Positions 27,729-37,669 of a DNA stretch of 64,000 bases are shown here, piece after piece. The stretch's first letter is position 1. Each line of letters opens with the position of its first letter. A program made the position numbers and the translations under genes. The DNA comes from Ktedonospora formicarum. GTDB lineage: Bacteria > Chloroflexota > Ktedonobacteria > Ktedonobacterales > Ktedonobacteraceae. Below the pieces are notes generated by a model, which saw only the letters and a list, made by a program, of their open reading frames with translations, was not told the origin of the DNA and ran no database searches. The DNA is taken from the NCBI RefSeq assembly GCF_016587355.1, contig NZ_BNJF01000001.1, positions 1,426,001 to 1,490,000 on the forward strand, read 5' to 3'.

Positions 27729-28484
27729 AGCGTGTTACCTCACATCATCGCAAAATATGTAACGTTTCGAATGTAAAGTATTTCGATACAGCCGGTCCGA
27801 TACAAGAAAACTAGTAGGCGCATGAGGTCAACTTTCTCTACCCAATACCCTCTATACGTACTTTTAGGACGCCAAGTTTCAGTAAAGAGAGTAAAACCTC
27901 TTGTATCTAGGTCTATATTACACTAAGAGCAAAAAATACCAAAATGAATTGCCAAATTCCGCCCAACATTCCTATTTGCGGACCGATATCAAGCGAACGA
28001 AAGCTACTTTTATCACCACTCTCATGCCAGCAGATATGCTCCACTAAATAGAACGCAGAAGAAGCTCTGGTTATTTCCAAATTACCACTGCCCACCAGAT
28101 CCAATGATCAGAGCAGATCCTACCAGCAACTTCTTAGCACGTAGCGTTATGTAGAAGTCTTGAAAGGCTACTGATAAACCTTCTCTCTACAGATTATAGG
28201 ACACAACGTCCAGATCTACCGTACGGCACACGAAGCTCTCCAGCATATCCAATAAGCACAAATTAAGCGAAAACAAAAAACTTTACAAACGCCAGCACTC
28301 CGGCCTAAAAACAGCCCCCTCACCCCACGCAATCCAGCTCAAAAGTTACATATTGTAACGAAATGGGAGTGTAAACAGTGAACAGGGGAGTGTCTATAAA
28401 GTATTCTAGCGAACCGCACGTGGGAAAGATAAGACCTACCAACAAAAAGCGCATCTATCTGCGATAAGATAGACACCGATATTG
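27729..28484. other. Long intergenic region
   Basis: About 755 bp without a supported gene. A 63-residue minus-strand frame (27913-28104) was judged random. The part just ahead of 28501 probably holds the promoter of the SRPBCC gene, but no clear consensus is seen. Confidence 0.35.
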
Positions 28485-28492
28485 AAGGAGGT
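28485..28492 (+). promoter_or_regulatory. Strong Shine-Dalgarno of the SRPBCC gene
   Basis: AAGGAGGT, a full match to the 16S 3' end, 8 bp ahead of the ATG at 28501. This suggests high translation of the SRPBCC protein. Confidence 0.75.
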
Positions 28493-28500
28493 TCATCACT

Positions 28501-29126
28501 ATGACAAAGAAATACGCTGAACATAACGCTACAGTTACTATTGACGCACCAACGCATCAGGTGTACTCTCTTTTCACCCACTTCAATGATTTCCCTAAAT
28601 TTATGTCCTTTGTTAAAGAGGTAACATACAAAGACGATCAGAATAGCCACTGGGTTGCTGACGTCGCAGGCAATCATGAGTGGGATGCTGTCAATGAGAA
28701 CTGGGTTGAAAACCGACAGATTGGGTGGCACTCAACCAGAGGGCTTGAAAACTTTGGTAAGGTTACCTTCGAGCCCACATCCAACAATCAGACTGAGGTT
28801 CATGTCAACATCAATTATGAGCCCCCAGCCGGTATTCTTGGCGAGGTAGGCGAGAAGCTAGGTGTTGGTGGATCATTTGAGAAGAAGCTCCAGCACGACC
28901 TGGATCACTTCGCGCAAATGGTTGAGCAGGCTCCCCAGGCGCGCTCGATCCAAACTCATCTAATTACCTTTTCCACGGTGATAGCGCCGCTGCCAAGGGT
29001 AAGACGACTGATCGCCAAGACCAGACGATGAGCAAGGATCCCAATTTAAGCAGCCGCGAACCTACATTGGATCGCGACATCACTGGTATGTCCTCTCCTG
29101 AAGAAGGGCGCAACGATCTACGCTAA
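28501..29126 (+). CDS. SRPBCC (START-like) family protein, frameshifted
   Basis: The first 145 codons encode an SRPBCC/polyketide cyclase-like domain: TVTIDAPTHQVYSLFTHFND, FPKFMSFVKEV, then a string of strands ending in a long helix. After APQ the frame drifts into unrelated residues and stops at 29031. The other frame from there reads GALDPNSSNYLFHGDSAA...TTDRQDQT, a tail seen on relatives, and stops at 29126. Adding one C to CCCC at 28933-28936 gives a continuous 208-residue protein reading QAPPGALDPNSSNYLFHG. The fold binds a hydrophobic ligand; the ligand is unknown. Break judged a likely sequencing error. Confidence 0.75.
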
Positions 29127-29147
29127 CGTCTACCTTCAGTAAGGAGT

Positions 29148-29196
29148 AATGAGAATGACCACCCCTGATATATGCTCAGGGGTGGTCATTCTCATT
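29148..29196 (+). terminator. Long perfect terminator hairpin after the SRPBCC gene
   Basis: A perfect 21-bp stem (29148-29168 with 29176-29196) and 7-nt loop, 21 bp after the frame-corrected stop at 29126. Its position right after the corrected stop, not the first one at 29031, supports the correction. Confidence 0.75.
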
Positions 29197-29454
29197 AAAA
29201 TTGCACCAAAACTCTACTATATTATCTTAAAAATTTACTCTTTACCACAATTTCTCTGCGCTTGCAAGCGCCCAAAAGTATGCAGGCAAGCCAACGCCTG
29301 GCATCTAACATCCGCACACATCAGATCAATCTACTCGCAGAGCCACTTGAAAGCGTATGATGAACGTCGCATTCGCACGCCCTCAGCTACACAAATAAAG
29401 TATTGCAGAGTATAAATTCTAGTAAACATATTTCGCAAATACCTACAATAGGTC

Positions 29455-29483
29455 TTGACATTTCAAATTGTATATGTTAATAT
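29455..29483 (+). promoter_or_regulatory. Near-consensus sigma-70 promoter of an orphan unit
   Basis: TTGACA (29455-29460), 17-bp spacer, TAATAT (29478-29483). The -35 box is perfect and the -10 matches five of six consensus bases. It is one of the best promoters in the window, yet no recognisable gene follows before the terminator at 29881-29932. Confidence 0.75.
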
Positions 29484-29575
29484 CAAAGTGTTCCACATGA
29501 GAGGAACATCCAGAGAGGAAAGGTACTCTGGCACTTGGCTTTAGGCCTTGCATAAGTAATCCGAGAGGAGGCCTT

Positions 29576-29638
29576 ATGGCATTACCAATGAAGAAACCAA
29601 TTCGTGTGCTAGGGATGGTGTATCAGATTGACAAGTAG
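29576..29638 (+). CDS. 20-residue peptide in the orphan unit
   Basis: ATG at 29576, 4 bp after GAGGAGG, an excellent ribosome site. The product is MALPMKKPIRVLGMVYQIDK then TAG. The AGGCCT sequences on both sides of the site (29553-29558 and 29569-29574) can pair and close off the ribosome site, so translation may be controlled. The same frame goes on after TAG with further stops, which argues against a longer protein; a decayed gene is another reading. Confidence 0.4.
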   Translation: MALPMKKPIRVLGMVYQIDK

Positions 29639-29880
29639 TGCCCGTCGATGCGGGCTGTCTATACACGTCCTGAGTCTCTCACCACTTTGACGTCAAACAA
29701 CTCACTTTACGAGTTATAGCTCGTCTCATGAGGTTGTCAGGCTTTTACGGCTCCTATAGCCGCGCATCTGGGAGAGACCAAACAGGAACACAAAGCCTGG
29801 AAAAGCCAATACTTCTTGGCCAACGTGGAATCAGGAATTCGCTTGAAGAAGTACAGGAGTTGTGTAGAATAAGAAGAAAC

Positions 29881-29932
29881 ACATCGGTAGCCGTACCAAA
29901 AAACGTTTATAATCGGCTACCGATGTTTTTTT
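29881..29932 (+). terminator. Strong terminator of the orphan unit
   Basis: A 13-bp stem (29881-29893 with 29914-29926) and a run of seven T at 29926-29932. A classic intrinsic terminator. Confidence 0.88.
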
Positions 29933-29958
29933 AGTCTTTAACGAGAAGAGATCTCATG

Positions 29959-30010
29959 AAAATGACGCCTGTAAACTGCTGCACGCACAACAGTTTACAG
30001 GCGTCATTTT
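29959..30010. repeat. Second long hairpin in tandem
   Basis: A 20-bp perfect inverted repeat (29959-29978 with 29991-30010), 27 bp after the previous terminator with no gene between. It may be a second terminator or a mobile hairpin. Confidence 0.55.
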
Positions 30011-30195
30011 GTCTTGAAGACCATATATTCAAGCAAGCCAATTGATCGATGCGCTATGCTACACAACGAAACCTGAAGCAGGCTATGGTGGCTAGACTGC
30101 CTGGACCTCAAAATGATATACTCTTCTAACGGCGATAGAACGGCCATACCCCAATCGAGGGCAAAAGACTACGGGCAGAGGAGAGAAAATACGAC

Positions 30196-32123
30196 ATGCA
30201 ACGATTTAGTCCTTTCATAGAGCGTTTAAGACGAGGCCCTATCCTCTGTGACGGTGGAATGGGGACTCAACTCTATGCCCGTGGCATCTCCTATGAGCGC
30301 TGTTTCGAGCAATTGAACCTGACTTCACCAGAACTAATCAAGACAATTCATCTGGATTACGTGGCGGCAGGAGCTGAAATCATCGAAACGAATACCTTCG
30401 GAGCCAATCGCTTCCGTTTGCGCGAACACGGACTAGAACAGCAGGTACACGCGATTAACCGCGCAGGAGCTAAGCTTGTGCGTGAGGTGCGTGAGTTGAG
30501 CGAACAGCCAATCTTTATCGCAGGGAATATTGGTCCCCTTGGTAGCCATATGGCCCCCTGGGGAATATCACCCTTGCAGAGGCGCGCATAGCCTTCCAGG
30601 AGCAGACAGAGGCCCTACTAGAATCAGGTGTTGATCTTCTTATTATCGAGACAATCACTAATCTAGAAGAGATGCGTGTGGCCCTGGAAGCCATTCGCGG
30701 TTTGACCGATGTACCTATCGTGGCTCTGATGTCATTTGACGAAGATAACACCGTTTCTAGCGGAGAGGAGCCTTTGACCGTCGCGCAAACGATGAGCGAA
30801 CTGGGCGCAGACGTGGTTGGCGTCAATTGTGCGCTAGGGCCTGCTGGAACCTATAACGTTATCGAGAGCATGAGTAGCGAAGATCCCAAGCGTTTCTTGC
30901 TTGCGGCTCAACCCAACGCGGGCCTTCCCAAACGCGTCGGAAATCGCTTCATCTACGTCTCTACTCCCGATTATTTTGCTGACTACACGCGTCGCTTCCT
31001 CGAAAGCGGAGTACGCCTGATTGGAGGCTGCTGCGGCACAACGCCCCAACATATCGCTGCCATGCGAAAGGTACTAGCCGAGTACGCTCCCAATGTCATC
31101 TCCGAAGCTCCCCCAACGAAGCGTCCGGCCCATTTAGAAGTGGTCTACGAACGAGATACTGAAACCACTGGAAATCCGAAGGCACGCAGAACCCATTTAG
31201 CACAGCAACTCCAGGCAGGGCGCTTTGTAGTCAGCGCAGAGATGCGCCCTCCACGTAGTGTCAAGTTTACGCGCTTCCTACAAAACGCTGAATACCTGCG
31301 TGACGTGGGTGTGGATACGATCAACATTACAGACAACGCGATGGCTCATGTGCGCATGAGCAACGTGGCAGCGGCACGACTGATTCAACAGCATGTAGGG
31401 GTTGAGACCATTATCCACTTTACTCCACGTGACCGTAATCTGATGGCTGTCCAGAGTGATCTGGTTGGCGCACACGCTACTGATCTACGCAACATTCTAG
31501 CGGTCACTGGCGATCCCCCTACATATGGCGATTTCCCCAACGCAACTGGTATCTGGGATGTAGATAGCATCGGTCTGATCGCAATCCTCAACAACCTCAA
31601 TCAAGGACTCGATGGGCGCGGGCGCAGGCTGGGAACACCTGGCTCTTTCTTCATCGGCTGCGCAGCAACACCACCTGCGGCTGATATAGAATTAGATCTA
31701 GAGCGCCTGCACCGCAAGATTGAGGCAGGGGCAAACTATATCATGACCCAACCCGTCTACGATCCCGAGACATTGATCACCTATTTTGAGCGCTATACAC
31801 GCAACTATGGCCCGGTCCCTATCCCTATACTTGTTGGATTACAGCCCTTGCACTCCTATCAGCAGGCTGAAAAGTTCCACAACGAAGTTCCAGGGATCAT
31901 CATTCCCGAGGCGGTCCGTGAGCGCCTACGCTTGGCAGGCGACCAGGCTAGCGCGGTTAGCCTGGAGATCATTAAAGGGCTCTTCGACGCGATTCTGCCC
32001 CATGTGCAGGGCGCATATATCATGCCTCTCGACCGCTACACGCTGGTAGGCGATCTGCTTCCCTATATCCGCGAGCGCACGGCCCATTTCGGCGCTACAG
32101 ACGAGAATGCAGCCTCACAATAG
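30196..32123 (+). CDS. Bifunctional homocysteine S-methyltransferase / 5,10-methylenetetrahydrofolate reductase, frameshifted
   Basis: The N-terminal half is a homocysteine methyltransferase (ILCDGGMGTQLYARGI at the start; zinc Cys in GVNCALGPAG and GGCCGTTPQHI). The C-terminal half, from about residue 340, is an MTHFR TIM barrel (AEMRPPRSVKFTRF, HFTPRDRN, YIMTQPVYDPE). Together they would make methyl-folate and use a methyl donor to form methionine. The first frame stops at 30591 and the second is open from before 30600. Adding one C to CCCCC at 30554-30558 gives 642 residues with MAPLGNITLAEARIAF across the join, as in relatives. Followed by a terminator; monocistronic. Confidence 0.88.
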
Positions 32124-32131
32124 CATAATAA

Positions 32132-32178
32132 GAGGGACCACCAGGTGCAGATATACCGCTTGCACCTGGTGGTCCCTC
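32132..32178. terminator. Terminator between convergent metF-type gene and lepA
   Basis: A perfect 18-bp stem (32132-32149 with 32161-32178), 11-nt loop, in the 68 bp between the two stop codons. It can serve both genes. Confidence 0.8.
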
Positions 32179-32191
32179 ATTCCTGTTACTG

Positions 32192-34003
32192 TTAATCTTC
32201 GCCGAGCGAAAGCACAGCCATAAAGGCTTCCTGGGGAATTTCAACGTTACCCACGACCTTCATGCGCCGCTTGCCTTCTTTCTGCTTCTCCAGCAATTTG
32301 CGTTTACGCGAGATATCGCCACCATAGCATTTCGCCAGTACGTCTTTACGCATGGCTTTGACGGTCTCGCGCGCGATAACACGCGCGCCAATAGCGGCCT
32401 GGATCGGTACTTCGAAGAGCTGGCGAGGGATGAGGCCACGCAATTTCTCCACCAGAGCACGGCCCTGATAATATGCCTTCTCGCGATGCAGGATCAACGA
32501 GAGCGCGTCTACTGCCACACCATTGACAAGCACATCTAGCTTCACCAGATCAGATGCCTGGTAGCCTGCATAGGCATAATCGAGCGAGGCATAACCTTGC
32601 GTGCGCGATTTGAGCTGATCATAGAAATCCACGATCAGTTCGGCCAGGGGGAGCGAATAAGTGAGTAACACACGCTCTGCCTCAATATACTTGAGGTCCT
32701 TATAGACACCCCGGCGCGCCGTCACCAGCTCCATGATCGTACCAATATAACGAGAGGGCGTGAAGATAGAGACATCCATCCACGGCTCCTCGATCTGCTC
32801 GATATCGCCAAAAGAGGGCATTTCCGAGGGATTATCAACCTCAATGACCTCACCACCAGTTTTCGTCACCTGATAGGCCACGCTAGGAGCAGTCGCCAGG
32901 ATATCCAACCGATATTCGCGCTCCAGGCGCTCCTGTATGATTTCCATATGCAGCAGGCCCAGGAAACCACAGCGAAAACCAAAGCCCAGCGCGCCCGAAG
33001 TCTCTGGCTCGTAGTGCAGCGCAGCATCGTTCAGCTTGAGGCGATCCAAGGCATCACGCAGCAAAGGATAGTCATTACCTTCGACGGGATAGATACCAGC
33101 GAAAACCATAGGCTTTGCTGGCTGATAGCCTGCCAGTGGTGCCACCTCTGTCCGCACGGCCGGCAATGTCACTGTATCACCAACGCGACAGTCCTTGACG
33201 TTCTTAAAGCCCGTAGCAATATAGCCCACCTCGCCGGTTGTCAGTTCGCCAGCCGAGGTCAGACGTGGATGGAAGTAACCCGCCTCCAAAATATCGGCAT
33301 TACTTCCTGTCGCCATCATCGTCACGCGCTCATCAGCATGGAGCGCACCATCCACGACACGTACATAGGCGATAACGCCTTTGTAGGCATCATAGTGTGA
33401 GTCGAAGACCAGGGCGCGTAGCGGTGCTTCAGGCTCCCCCTTGGGGGATGGTACTTGCTTAATAATGGCTTCCAAAATGTCCTGTGTGCCAATACCCTCT
33501 TTCGCGGAAGCCAGGATACACTCCTCTTTGGGCAGACCAATCACATCCTCTACCTCCTGCTTCACCTTCTCAGGATCAGCGCTTGGCAGGTCAATCTTGT
33601 TGATAACAGGGATAATAGCCAGGTCTGATTCCAACGCTAGGTAGAGGTTTGCCAGAGTCTGTGCCTCAATACCCTGCGTAGCATCAATAACCAGCAAGGC
33701 GCCCTCACAGGCCGCAAGACTGCGCGACACTTCATAGGCAAAGTCAACGTGTCCTGGGGTATCAATCAGGTTTAGCTCGTACTCCTCGCCATTCTCTTGC
33801 GAAGTATAGCGCATTCGTACAGCCTGGGCCTTGATGGTAATACCCTTTTCACGCTCTAATTCCATCTGATCGAGCGTCTGCTCCATCAGTTCGCGCTTGG
33901 AAATGGTCCCAGTGAACTCTAGCAGACGATCAGCAAGTGTTGACTTACCATGATCGATGTGCGCGATAATACAGAAATTGCGTATATGTGCTTGATCGGT
34001 CAT
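32192..34003 (-). CDS. lepA: Elongation factor 4 (LepA)
   Basis: A 603-residue ribosomal GTPase. P-loop [15 protein letters not shown], switch region [26 protein letters not shown] and the LepA-type C-terminal domain ending with [20 protein letters not shown] all present. EF4 acts on ribosomes stalled or translocating wrongly; loss is mild in most bacteria. Its start overlaps the stop of mnmA (ATGA), so the two genes are translated together from one message. Confidence 0.97.
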   Translation of the reverse strand: MTDQAHIRNFCIIAHIDHGKSTLADRLLEFTGTISKRELMEQTLDQMELEREKGITIKAQAVRMRYTSQENGEEYELNLIDTPGHVDFAYEVSRSLAACEGALLVIDATQGIEAQTLANLYLALESDLAIIPVINKIDLPSADPEKVKQEVEDVIGLPKEECILASAKEGIGTQDILEAIIKQVPSPKGEPEAPLRALVFDSHYDAYKGVIAYVRVVDGALHADERVTMMATGSNADILEAGYFHPRLTSAGELTTGEVGYIATGFKNVKDCRVGDTVTLPAVRTEVAPLAGYQPAKPMVFAGIYPVEGNDYPLLRDALDRLKLNDAALHYEPETSGALGFGFRCGFLGLLHMEIIQERLEREYRLDILATAPSVAYQVTKTGGEVIEVDNPSEMPSFGDIEQIEEPWMDVSIFTPSRYIGTIMELVTARRGVYKDLKYIEAERVLLTYSLPLAELIVDFYDQLKSRTQGYASLDYAYAGYQASDLVKLDVLVNGVAVDALSLILHREKAYYQGRALVEKLRGLIPRQLFEVPIQAAIGARVIARETVKAMRKDVLAKCYGGDISRKRKLLEKQKEGKRRMKVVGNVEIPQEAFMAVLSLGED

Positions 34004-35178
34004 TCCTCGATAATCCCTCCACCCAACACTTCGACACCGTCCTCCCCGCCATAGAGCACGGCGGCCTGTCCGGGGGTGATCGCGCGCTGTGGGTGTACAA
34101 GTTGTATTCGTGCCCGCTGCCCGTCAAGTGGGGTAACCAGCGCGGGCTGTTCGGGTGCCTTATAGCGTACACGTACCAGGGCCTCAAACGGGGCGGTGGG
34201 TACCTCACCGCTCACATAATGCATCTTGCCGACAACAAACTCCTGCCGCTCCAATGCGGCGGCTGGCCCAACGATCAACGCATTCTGCTCGCTATCCAAC
34301 TTCAAGACATGTAGCGGAATAGGCGAAGTCAAGCCTAAGCCCTTACGCTGCCCGATGGTATAGTAGGCTAATCCGCGATGCCGCCCCAGCAGAGTACCAC
34401 GCCGGTCATAGATCGGACCTGGGCGTGGAATATTAATCAGAGGCTGCATAGAGGTCGCGGGACTGGTTGCCCCAACGGGCACAAGCCCCTCTTCCTCCTG
34501 CTTACTACTAGCATAGCGATCTATGAAACCGCGATAATCGTTCTGAGCCACGAAACAGATTTCCTGGCTTTCGGCCTTGGTCGCCACCAACATTCCCCGC
34601 TCTGCCGCCATCGCACGCACCTGTGGCTTGGTATAGCCACCTAGCGGGAAACAAGCATGCGCTAACTGATGCTGATTGAGTACATGCAGTACATAGGACT
34701 GATCCTTCTCAGGGTCTACCCCACGACGCAAACGTCGCTTACCAGTCATGGGATCATCATCAACACGCACATAATGACCTGTCGCCAGATAGTCGGCATC
34801 CAGAGCCAGGGCCTTGTTGAGCAGGACGGTAAAGCGGATATGGCGATTACACGTCAGGCAGGGATTGGGTGTCCGACCAGCCACATAATCTTCATAAAAC
34901 GAGTCGACAATTCTATCTTTAAATTCCTGTTCTACATTTACTAGATAGAAAGGCATGTCAAGCATACGCGCGACACGGCGAGCATCATCAACCGACTCTA
35001 ATGAGCAGCATTTATTTTGCACAACACGCTCGACGCCATCGTCTTCTGCCTCGATGACCCCTGGTTCCGACCAGAGGCGAAGCATAATTCCAATGACTTC
35101 GTGTCCCTGTTCCTTTAGTAACGCGGCGGCGACCGAACTATCTACGCCGCCGCTCATTGCGACGACTATACGAGCCAT
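34000..35178 (-). CDS. mnmA: tRNA 2-thiouridylase MnmA
   Basis: A 392-residue enzyme that thiolates U34 of Lys, Glu and Gln tRNAs. P-loop [12 protein letters not shown] at the start, catalytic Cys in [10 protein letters not shown] and the second Cys in QEICFV, the tRNA-binding segment [10 protein letters not shown], and the C-terminal beta-barrel. Longer than the E. coli enzyme by about 25 residues, mostly in the middle loop ([15 protein letters not shown]). First gene of the mnmA-lepA pair. Among its usual targets is tRNA-Glu(TTC), also encoded in this window. Confidence 0.95.
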   Translation of the reverse strand: MARIVVAMSGGVDSSVAAALLKEQGHEVIGIMLRLWSEPGVIEAEDDGVERVVQNKCCSLESVDDARRVARMLDMPFYLVNVEQEFKDRIVDSFYEDYVAGRTPNPCLTCNRHIRFTVLLNKALALDADYLATGHYVRVDDDPMTGKRRLRRGVDPEKDQSYVLHVLNQHQLAHACFPLGGYTKPQVRAMAAERGMLVATKAESQEICFVAQNDYRGFIDRYASSKQEEEGLVPVGATSPATSMQPLINIPRPGPIYDRRGTLLGRHRGLAYYTIGQRKGLGLTSPIPLHVLKLDSEQNALIVGPAAALERQEFVVGKMHYVSGEVPTAPFEALVRVRYKAPEQPALVTPLDGQRARIQLVHPQRAITPGQAAVLYGGEDGVEVLGGGIIEE

Positions 35179-35665
35179 AAGTGTTTACCTTGCTTAGCAG
35201 TTATATAGAGATTTCAAAGCATTACGACTGGGGTAGGTAGTATACAGCATGGTCGCAATTATTTTGCGAGAGCATAAGATACACGACCAATAACAAACAA
35301 AAAGATTAGGGTTTTATACGAAAACCAGCCCTCATGTGAGGGTACGGTGCCACTGGCGTGGCCAGCGCAAACTCCCTGCCCAACCCCTGAGCGCCATACC
35401 CTCATAGGGTCAGCGCTAGCACCCATTTAGGCGGCGTCGGGTTTTGTAGGAACTACAATGCGCTCAGGTTTTCCAGAGGTAGTTGCCAGGTGGGGACTAG
35501 CCTCAAGTTGCCGAGCAGACATACAATAGCTGAAACACCTTCTGTTTCTTCGCCCATTGCCCTTTACTGCCACGATCCAGGGTAGCATAGTAGCTACCAG
35601 TTGTCAATTCTCGCATGGTTATCGCTGAAAAGCTCTACCACTCATCGTTGGCAACTAGATGTAGC
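35179..35665. other. Intergenic region carrying a dispersed repeat
   Basis: About 485 bp between mnmA and the second phosphatase, both on the minus strand. No gene supported. It holds the element described at 35311-35475. Confidence 0.5.
35311..35475. repeat. Dispersed palindromic repeat, copy at 35.4 kb
   Basis: Shares with the 46.7-kb copy three blocks: ATACGAAAACCA (35316-35327), CACCCATTTAGGCGGC (35420-35435) and GCGCTCAGGTTTTC (35460-35473), plus GCTAGC between. The end block is the reverse complement of the first in part (GGTTTTC against GAAAACC). Size and intergenic position fit a REP/MITE-like element. No transposase copy was seen. Confidence 0.5.
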
Positions 35666-36640
35666 TTAGTAATTACGACTGATAACCAGAGCGCTAATAT
35701 CGTCTTGCTTGGAGCGCAGGATACCTTGCGTCTCCTGGCGCGAGACATCAAGCGCACGTAGCACCATCTTCCTCGCCACGGAGGTACGAGCCTTCTCCCC
35801 CAACACCTCAGCAATCTCCTCATCTGTCAGATTATCATGCACGCCATCGGTACACAGCAGGACGCGATCCCCAGACTCAAAAGGCACTTCAGTAATATGC
35901 ACGGATGGATCTACCCGATCACCGAGCGCCTGAGTAATGCCATTACGGCGATCAAAGTACGAGCGCTCGAGATGGCTTAGCTGTGACGGCTCGCTAGCTT
36001 GATCGATGCGACGCGCATCCTCTGGAGTCAACATCTGGCGAGCAACCAACAACGAAAAGAAGCCATCATCATCGGTCACACGTTCAAAGGTGCCATTAGC
36101 GTGTCGGAGATAAATGCGACTATCACCCACATGAGCACAAATTAATTTACAGGCAGTTGAGTCAGGGTCCTGACAGAGCGCAACCAGGGCAATAGTCGTG
36201 CAAGGACGCAGTGGCGAACCATCATCCTTTGTCCGACGCACGCTCTCAGCGCAGAGCCGTTCATGAGCCTCCATGATAATCTGATCCAATGTGGCGCGCA
36301 GATCTATCGCTGAGCAAGGAAACAGTGCTTCAGACGAGACACGAGGGTGCGTGGACAGTACTTTTTTCCAATGAGCTCTGATCGTCTGTGAAGCCACTAG
36401 AGAGCCGATATAACCATCTTCCCCACCTACACCATCAAAGACCGCACCCAGCCCGGAACGGGGAAGCGAAAGTACGCGATCCTCGTTCTGATCAGGACGC
36501 GTAAACTTAGCGATAGAGTGCCGCGAGAAAGTAAAAGGAGAGGTCATTGAAGTTCTAGCACGAGGCTGCCGAGAGGGGTTAGTAACCAGAGGGCGCATAC
36601 GATGAGAGAGAGATGCTGGTTTTGGCGTATTTTTCAACAT
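35666..36640 (-). CDS. PP2C-type Ser/Thr phosphatase, cytoplasmic
   Basis: A 324-residue protein phosphatase without membrane part. Seen motifs: DQNEDR, AVFDGVGGEDGY, CAHVGDSRIYL, LLCTDGVHDNLTDEEI and SKQDDISALVI give the metal-binding Asp set. The fold is therefore probably active. An N-terminal tail of about 30 basic residues precedes the domain. It stands alone, with no kinase or anti-sigma-factor neighbour. This is the second PP2C in the window and differs from the first in having no outer domain. Confidence 0.85.
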   Translation of the reverse strand: MLKNTPKPASLSHRMRPLVTNPSRQPRARTSMTSPFTFSRHSIAKFTRPDQNEDRVLSLPRSGLGAVFDGVGGEDGYIGSLVASQTIRAHWKKVLSTHPRVSSEALFPCSAIDLRATLDQIIMEAHERLCAESVRRTKDDGSPLRPCTTIALVALCQDPDSTACKLICAHVGDSRIYLRHANGTFERVTDDDGFFSLLVARQMLTPEDARRIDQASEPSQLSHLERSYFDRRNGITQALGDRVDPSVHITEVPFESGDRVLLCTDGVHDNLTDEEIAEVLGEKARTSVARKMVLRALDVSRQETQGILRSKQDDISALVISRNY

Positions 36641-36936
36641 AGCTTAAAATTTCCTTTAGAGCAGAAGAGACCATAAACAAAAGGTTATTAGCAATTATTA
36701 TAACCAGTGCCACTAGCAAAGAGCAAGAAAAGTGTTTCATATTTTCAAGTATGGATACACGTATGCATACCTACTCGACTGATATCCGGGATTCATGTAT
36801 AATGGCACCAATGCAAGCAATGTGCAAACAGGAATGCCATAGTTATCATTTTTCTTCTATCAAACCTTCTGCACACTGCTGTTGAGCAGGAGGGCACCCT
36901 TTATTATGGTACGAACGAAAGGCAGAATGCAATACC

Positions 36937-37437
36937 ATGGCTAAGAGATCAGCGACAGCACGCAGAAACGCGCAGCGACAGAAGACAGCACGCACAAAAG
37001 GCTTTGAACTGGTCCTGCCTGAGACAGAAGAGAGCGAAGAAGAGAGCTCCCTCGCTGAAACAGAAGCAACAGCCGAGGCAGAACAAGAAGAGCAGCTAGC
37101 CGTAGCCTCCGAAACCGAGAGCGAAGACGTCGATGCTGAAGAGGTTGATAAGCCCATCATAGAGGAGAAGAAAACACGCTCAAAGAAGGCTACAACCGCT
37201 ACCAAGGCAGAGACCAAAGAGGTAGAGCCTGAAATCGCGCCAGCCACAGGCAGCGCCCGCGCGCGCCTGGCTACCAGTCGCCAGAATAAAGCCCGAGGTC
37301 AGCGAGCAGCCGCCCAGATGATTACAGTCGAGCACTTCACCTACGTGAAACGCGACCTCATCACTATTGCAGTTCTCGCGACCTTCCTCTTCGCTGTCAT
37401 TATCTTCCTGTATGTAGCCTATGGTAGCGTGCTCTAG
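36937..37437 (+). CDS. Acidic tail-anchored membrane protein of unknown function
   Basis: 166 residues in three parts: a basic start (AKRSATARRNAQRQ), a long highly acidic, Ala/Glu-rich low-complexity middle (about 35-100), and a C-terminal membrane segment (LITIAVLATFLFAVIIFLYVA) two residues from the end of the chain. The bulk would face the cytoplasm. No family recognised. Low complexity makes the alignment unreliable. It stands alone. Confidence 0.65.
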   Translation: MAKRSATARRNAQRQKTARTKGFELVLPETEESEEESSLAETEATAEAEQEEQLAVASETESEDVDAEEVDKPIIEEKKTRSKKATTATKAETKEVEPEIAPATGSARARLATSRQNKARGQRAAAQMITVEHFTYVKRDLITIAVLATFLFAVIIFLYVAYGSVL

Positions 37438-37561
37438 GGGCTTCTTCGACACCAGTATGAGACGTGTCCGCTGACAGCTAGCATTAATCGCGCATTGACA
37501 AAGCTTGGCATGAATCGTTCTCTATTCGCGAATATAACCTGATTCGTGTCCAGACAAAATG

Positions 37562-37622
37562 GAGCACTGACCGCGCTACAGGATCTCAACCCATCAGGGG
37601 AAATGAAATACGGTCAGTGCTC
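37562..37622. terminator. Hairpin between convergent genes
   Basis: A 12-bp stem (37562-37573 with 37611-37622) with a long loop, followed by TCGTTTCTTT. It lies between the acidic protein stop and the stop of the minus-strand SWIM gene. Confidence 0.5.
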
Positions 37623-37669
37623 TCGTTTCTTTGGCTTTTCGCGTTAAAGAGTGGATTACGTAGTGTTAG

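Larger units (their letters stand above)
29490..29932 (+). ncRNA. Candidate structured RNA / short-peptide unit
   Basis: About 440 nt bounded by a strong promoter and a strong terminator, with no known protein. It can form a chain of short hairpins: TGTTCC/GGAACA at its start, CCAGAG/CTCTGG, GCCCG/CGGGC, ACGAG/CTCGT, CGGCT/AGCCG. It also holds a 20-codon frame at 29576-29638. It does not carry the signatures of tmRNA, RNase P, 6S, SRP RNA or a known riboswitch that I can see. The ncRNA call is an inference; the two signals at its ends are directly seen. Confidence 0.4.

Noticed and set aside
27913..28104. 63-residue minus-strand frame in the long gap before the SRPBCC gene
   Set aside because: No ribosome site, odd composition and no neighbours. 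Judged random.
29728..29934. 68-residue + strand reading frame inside the orphan unit
   Set aside because: No ribosome site, runs into the terminator hairpin, and its residues past the stem are plainly encoded by the terminator. The 20-codon frame has far better signals.
30011..30195. SAM riboswitch ahead of the methyltransferase/MTHFR gene
   Set aside because: None of the conserved core elements of SAM-I, SAM-II or SAH riboswitches were seen.
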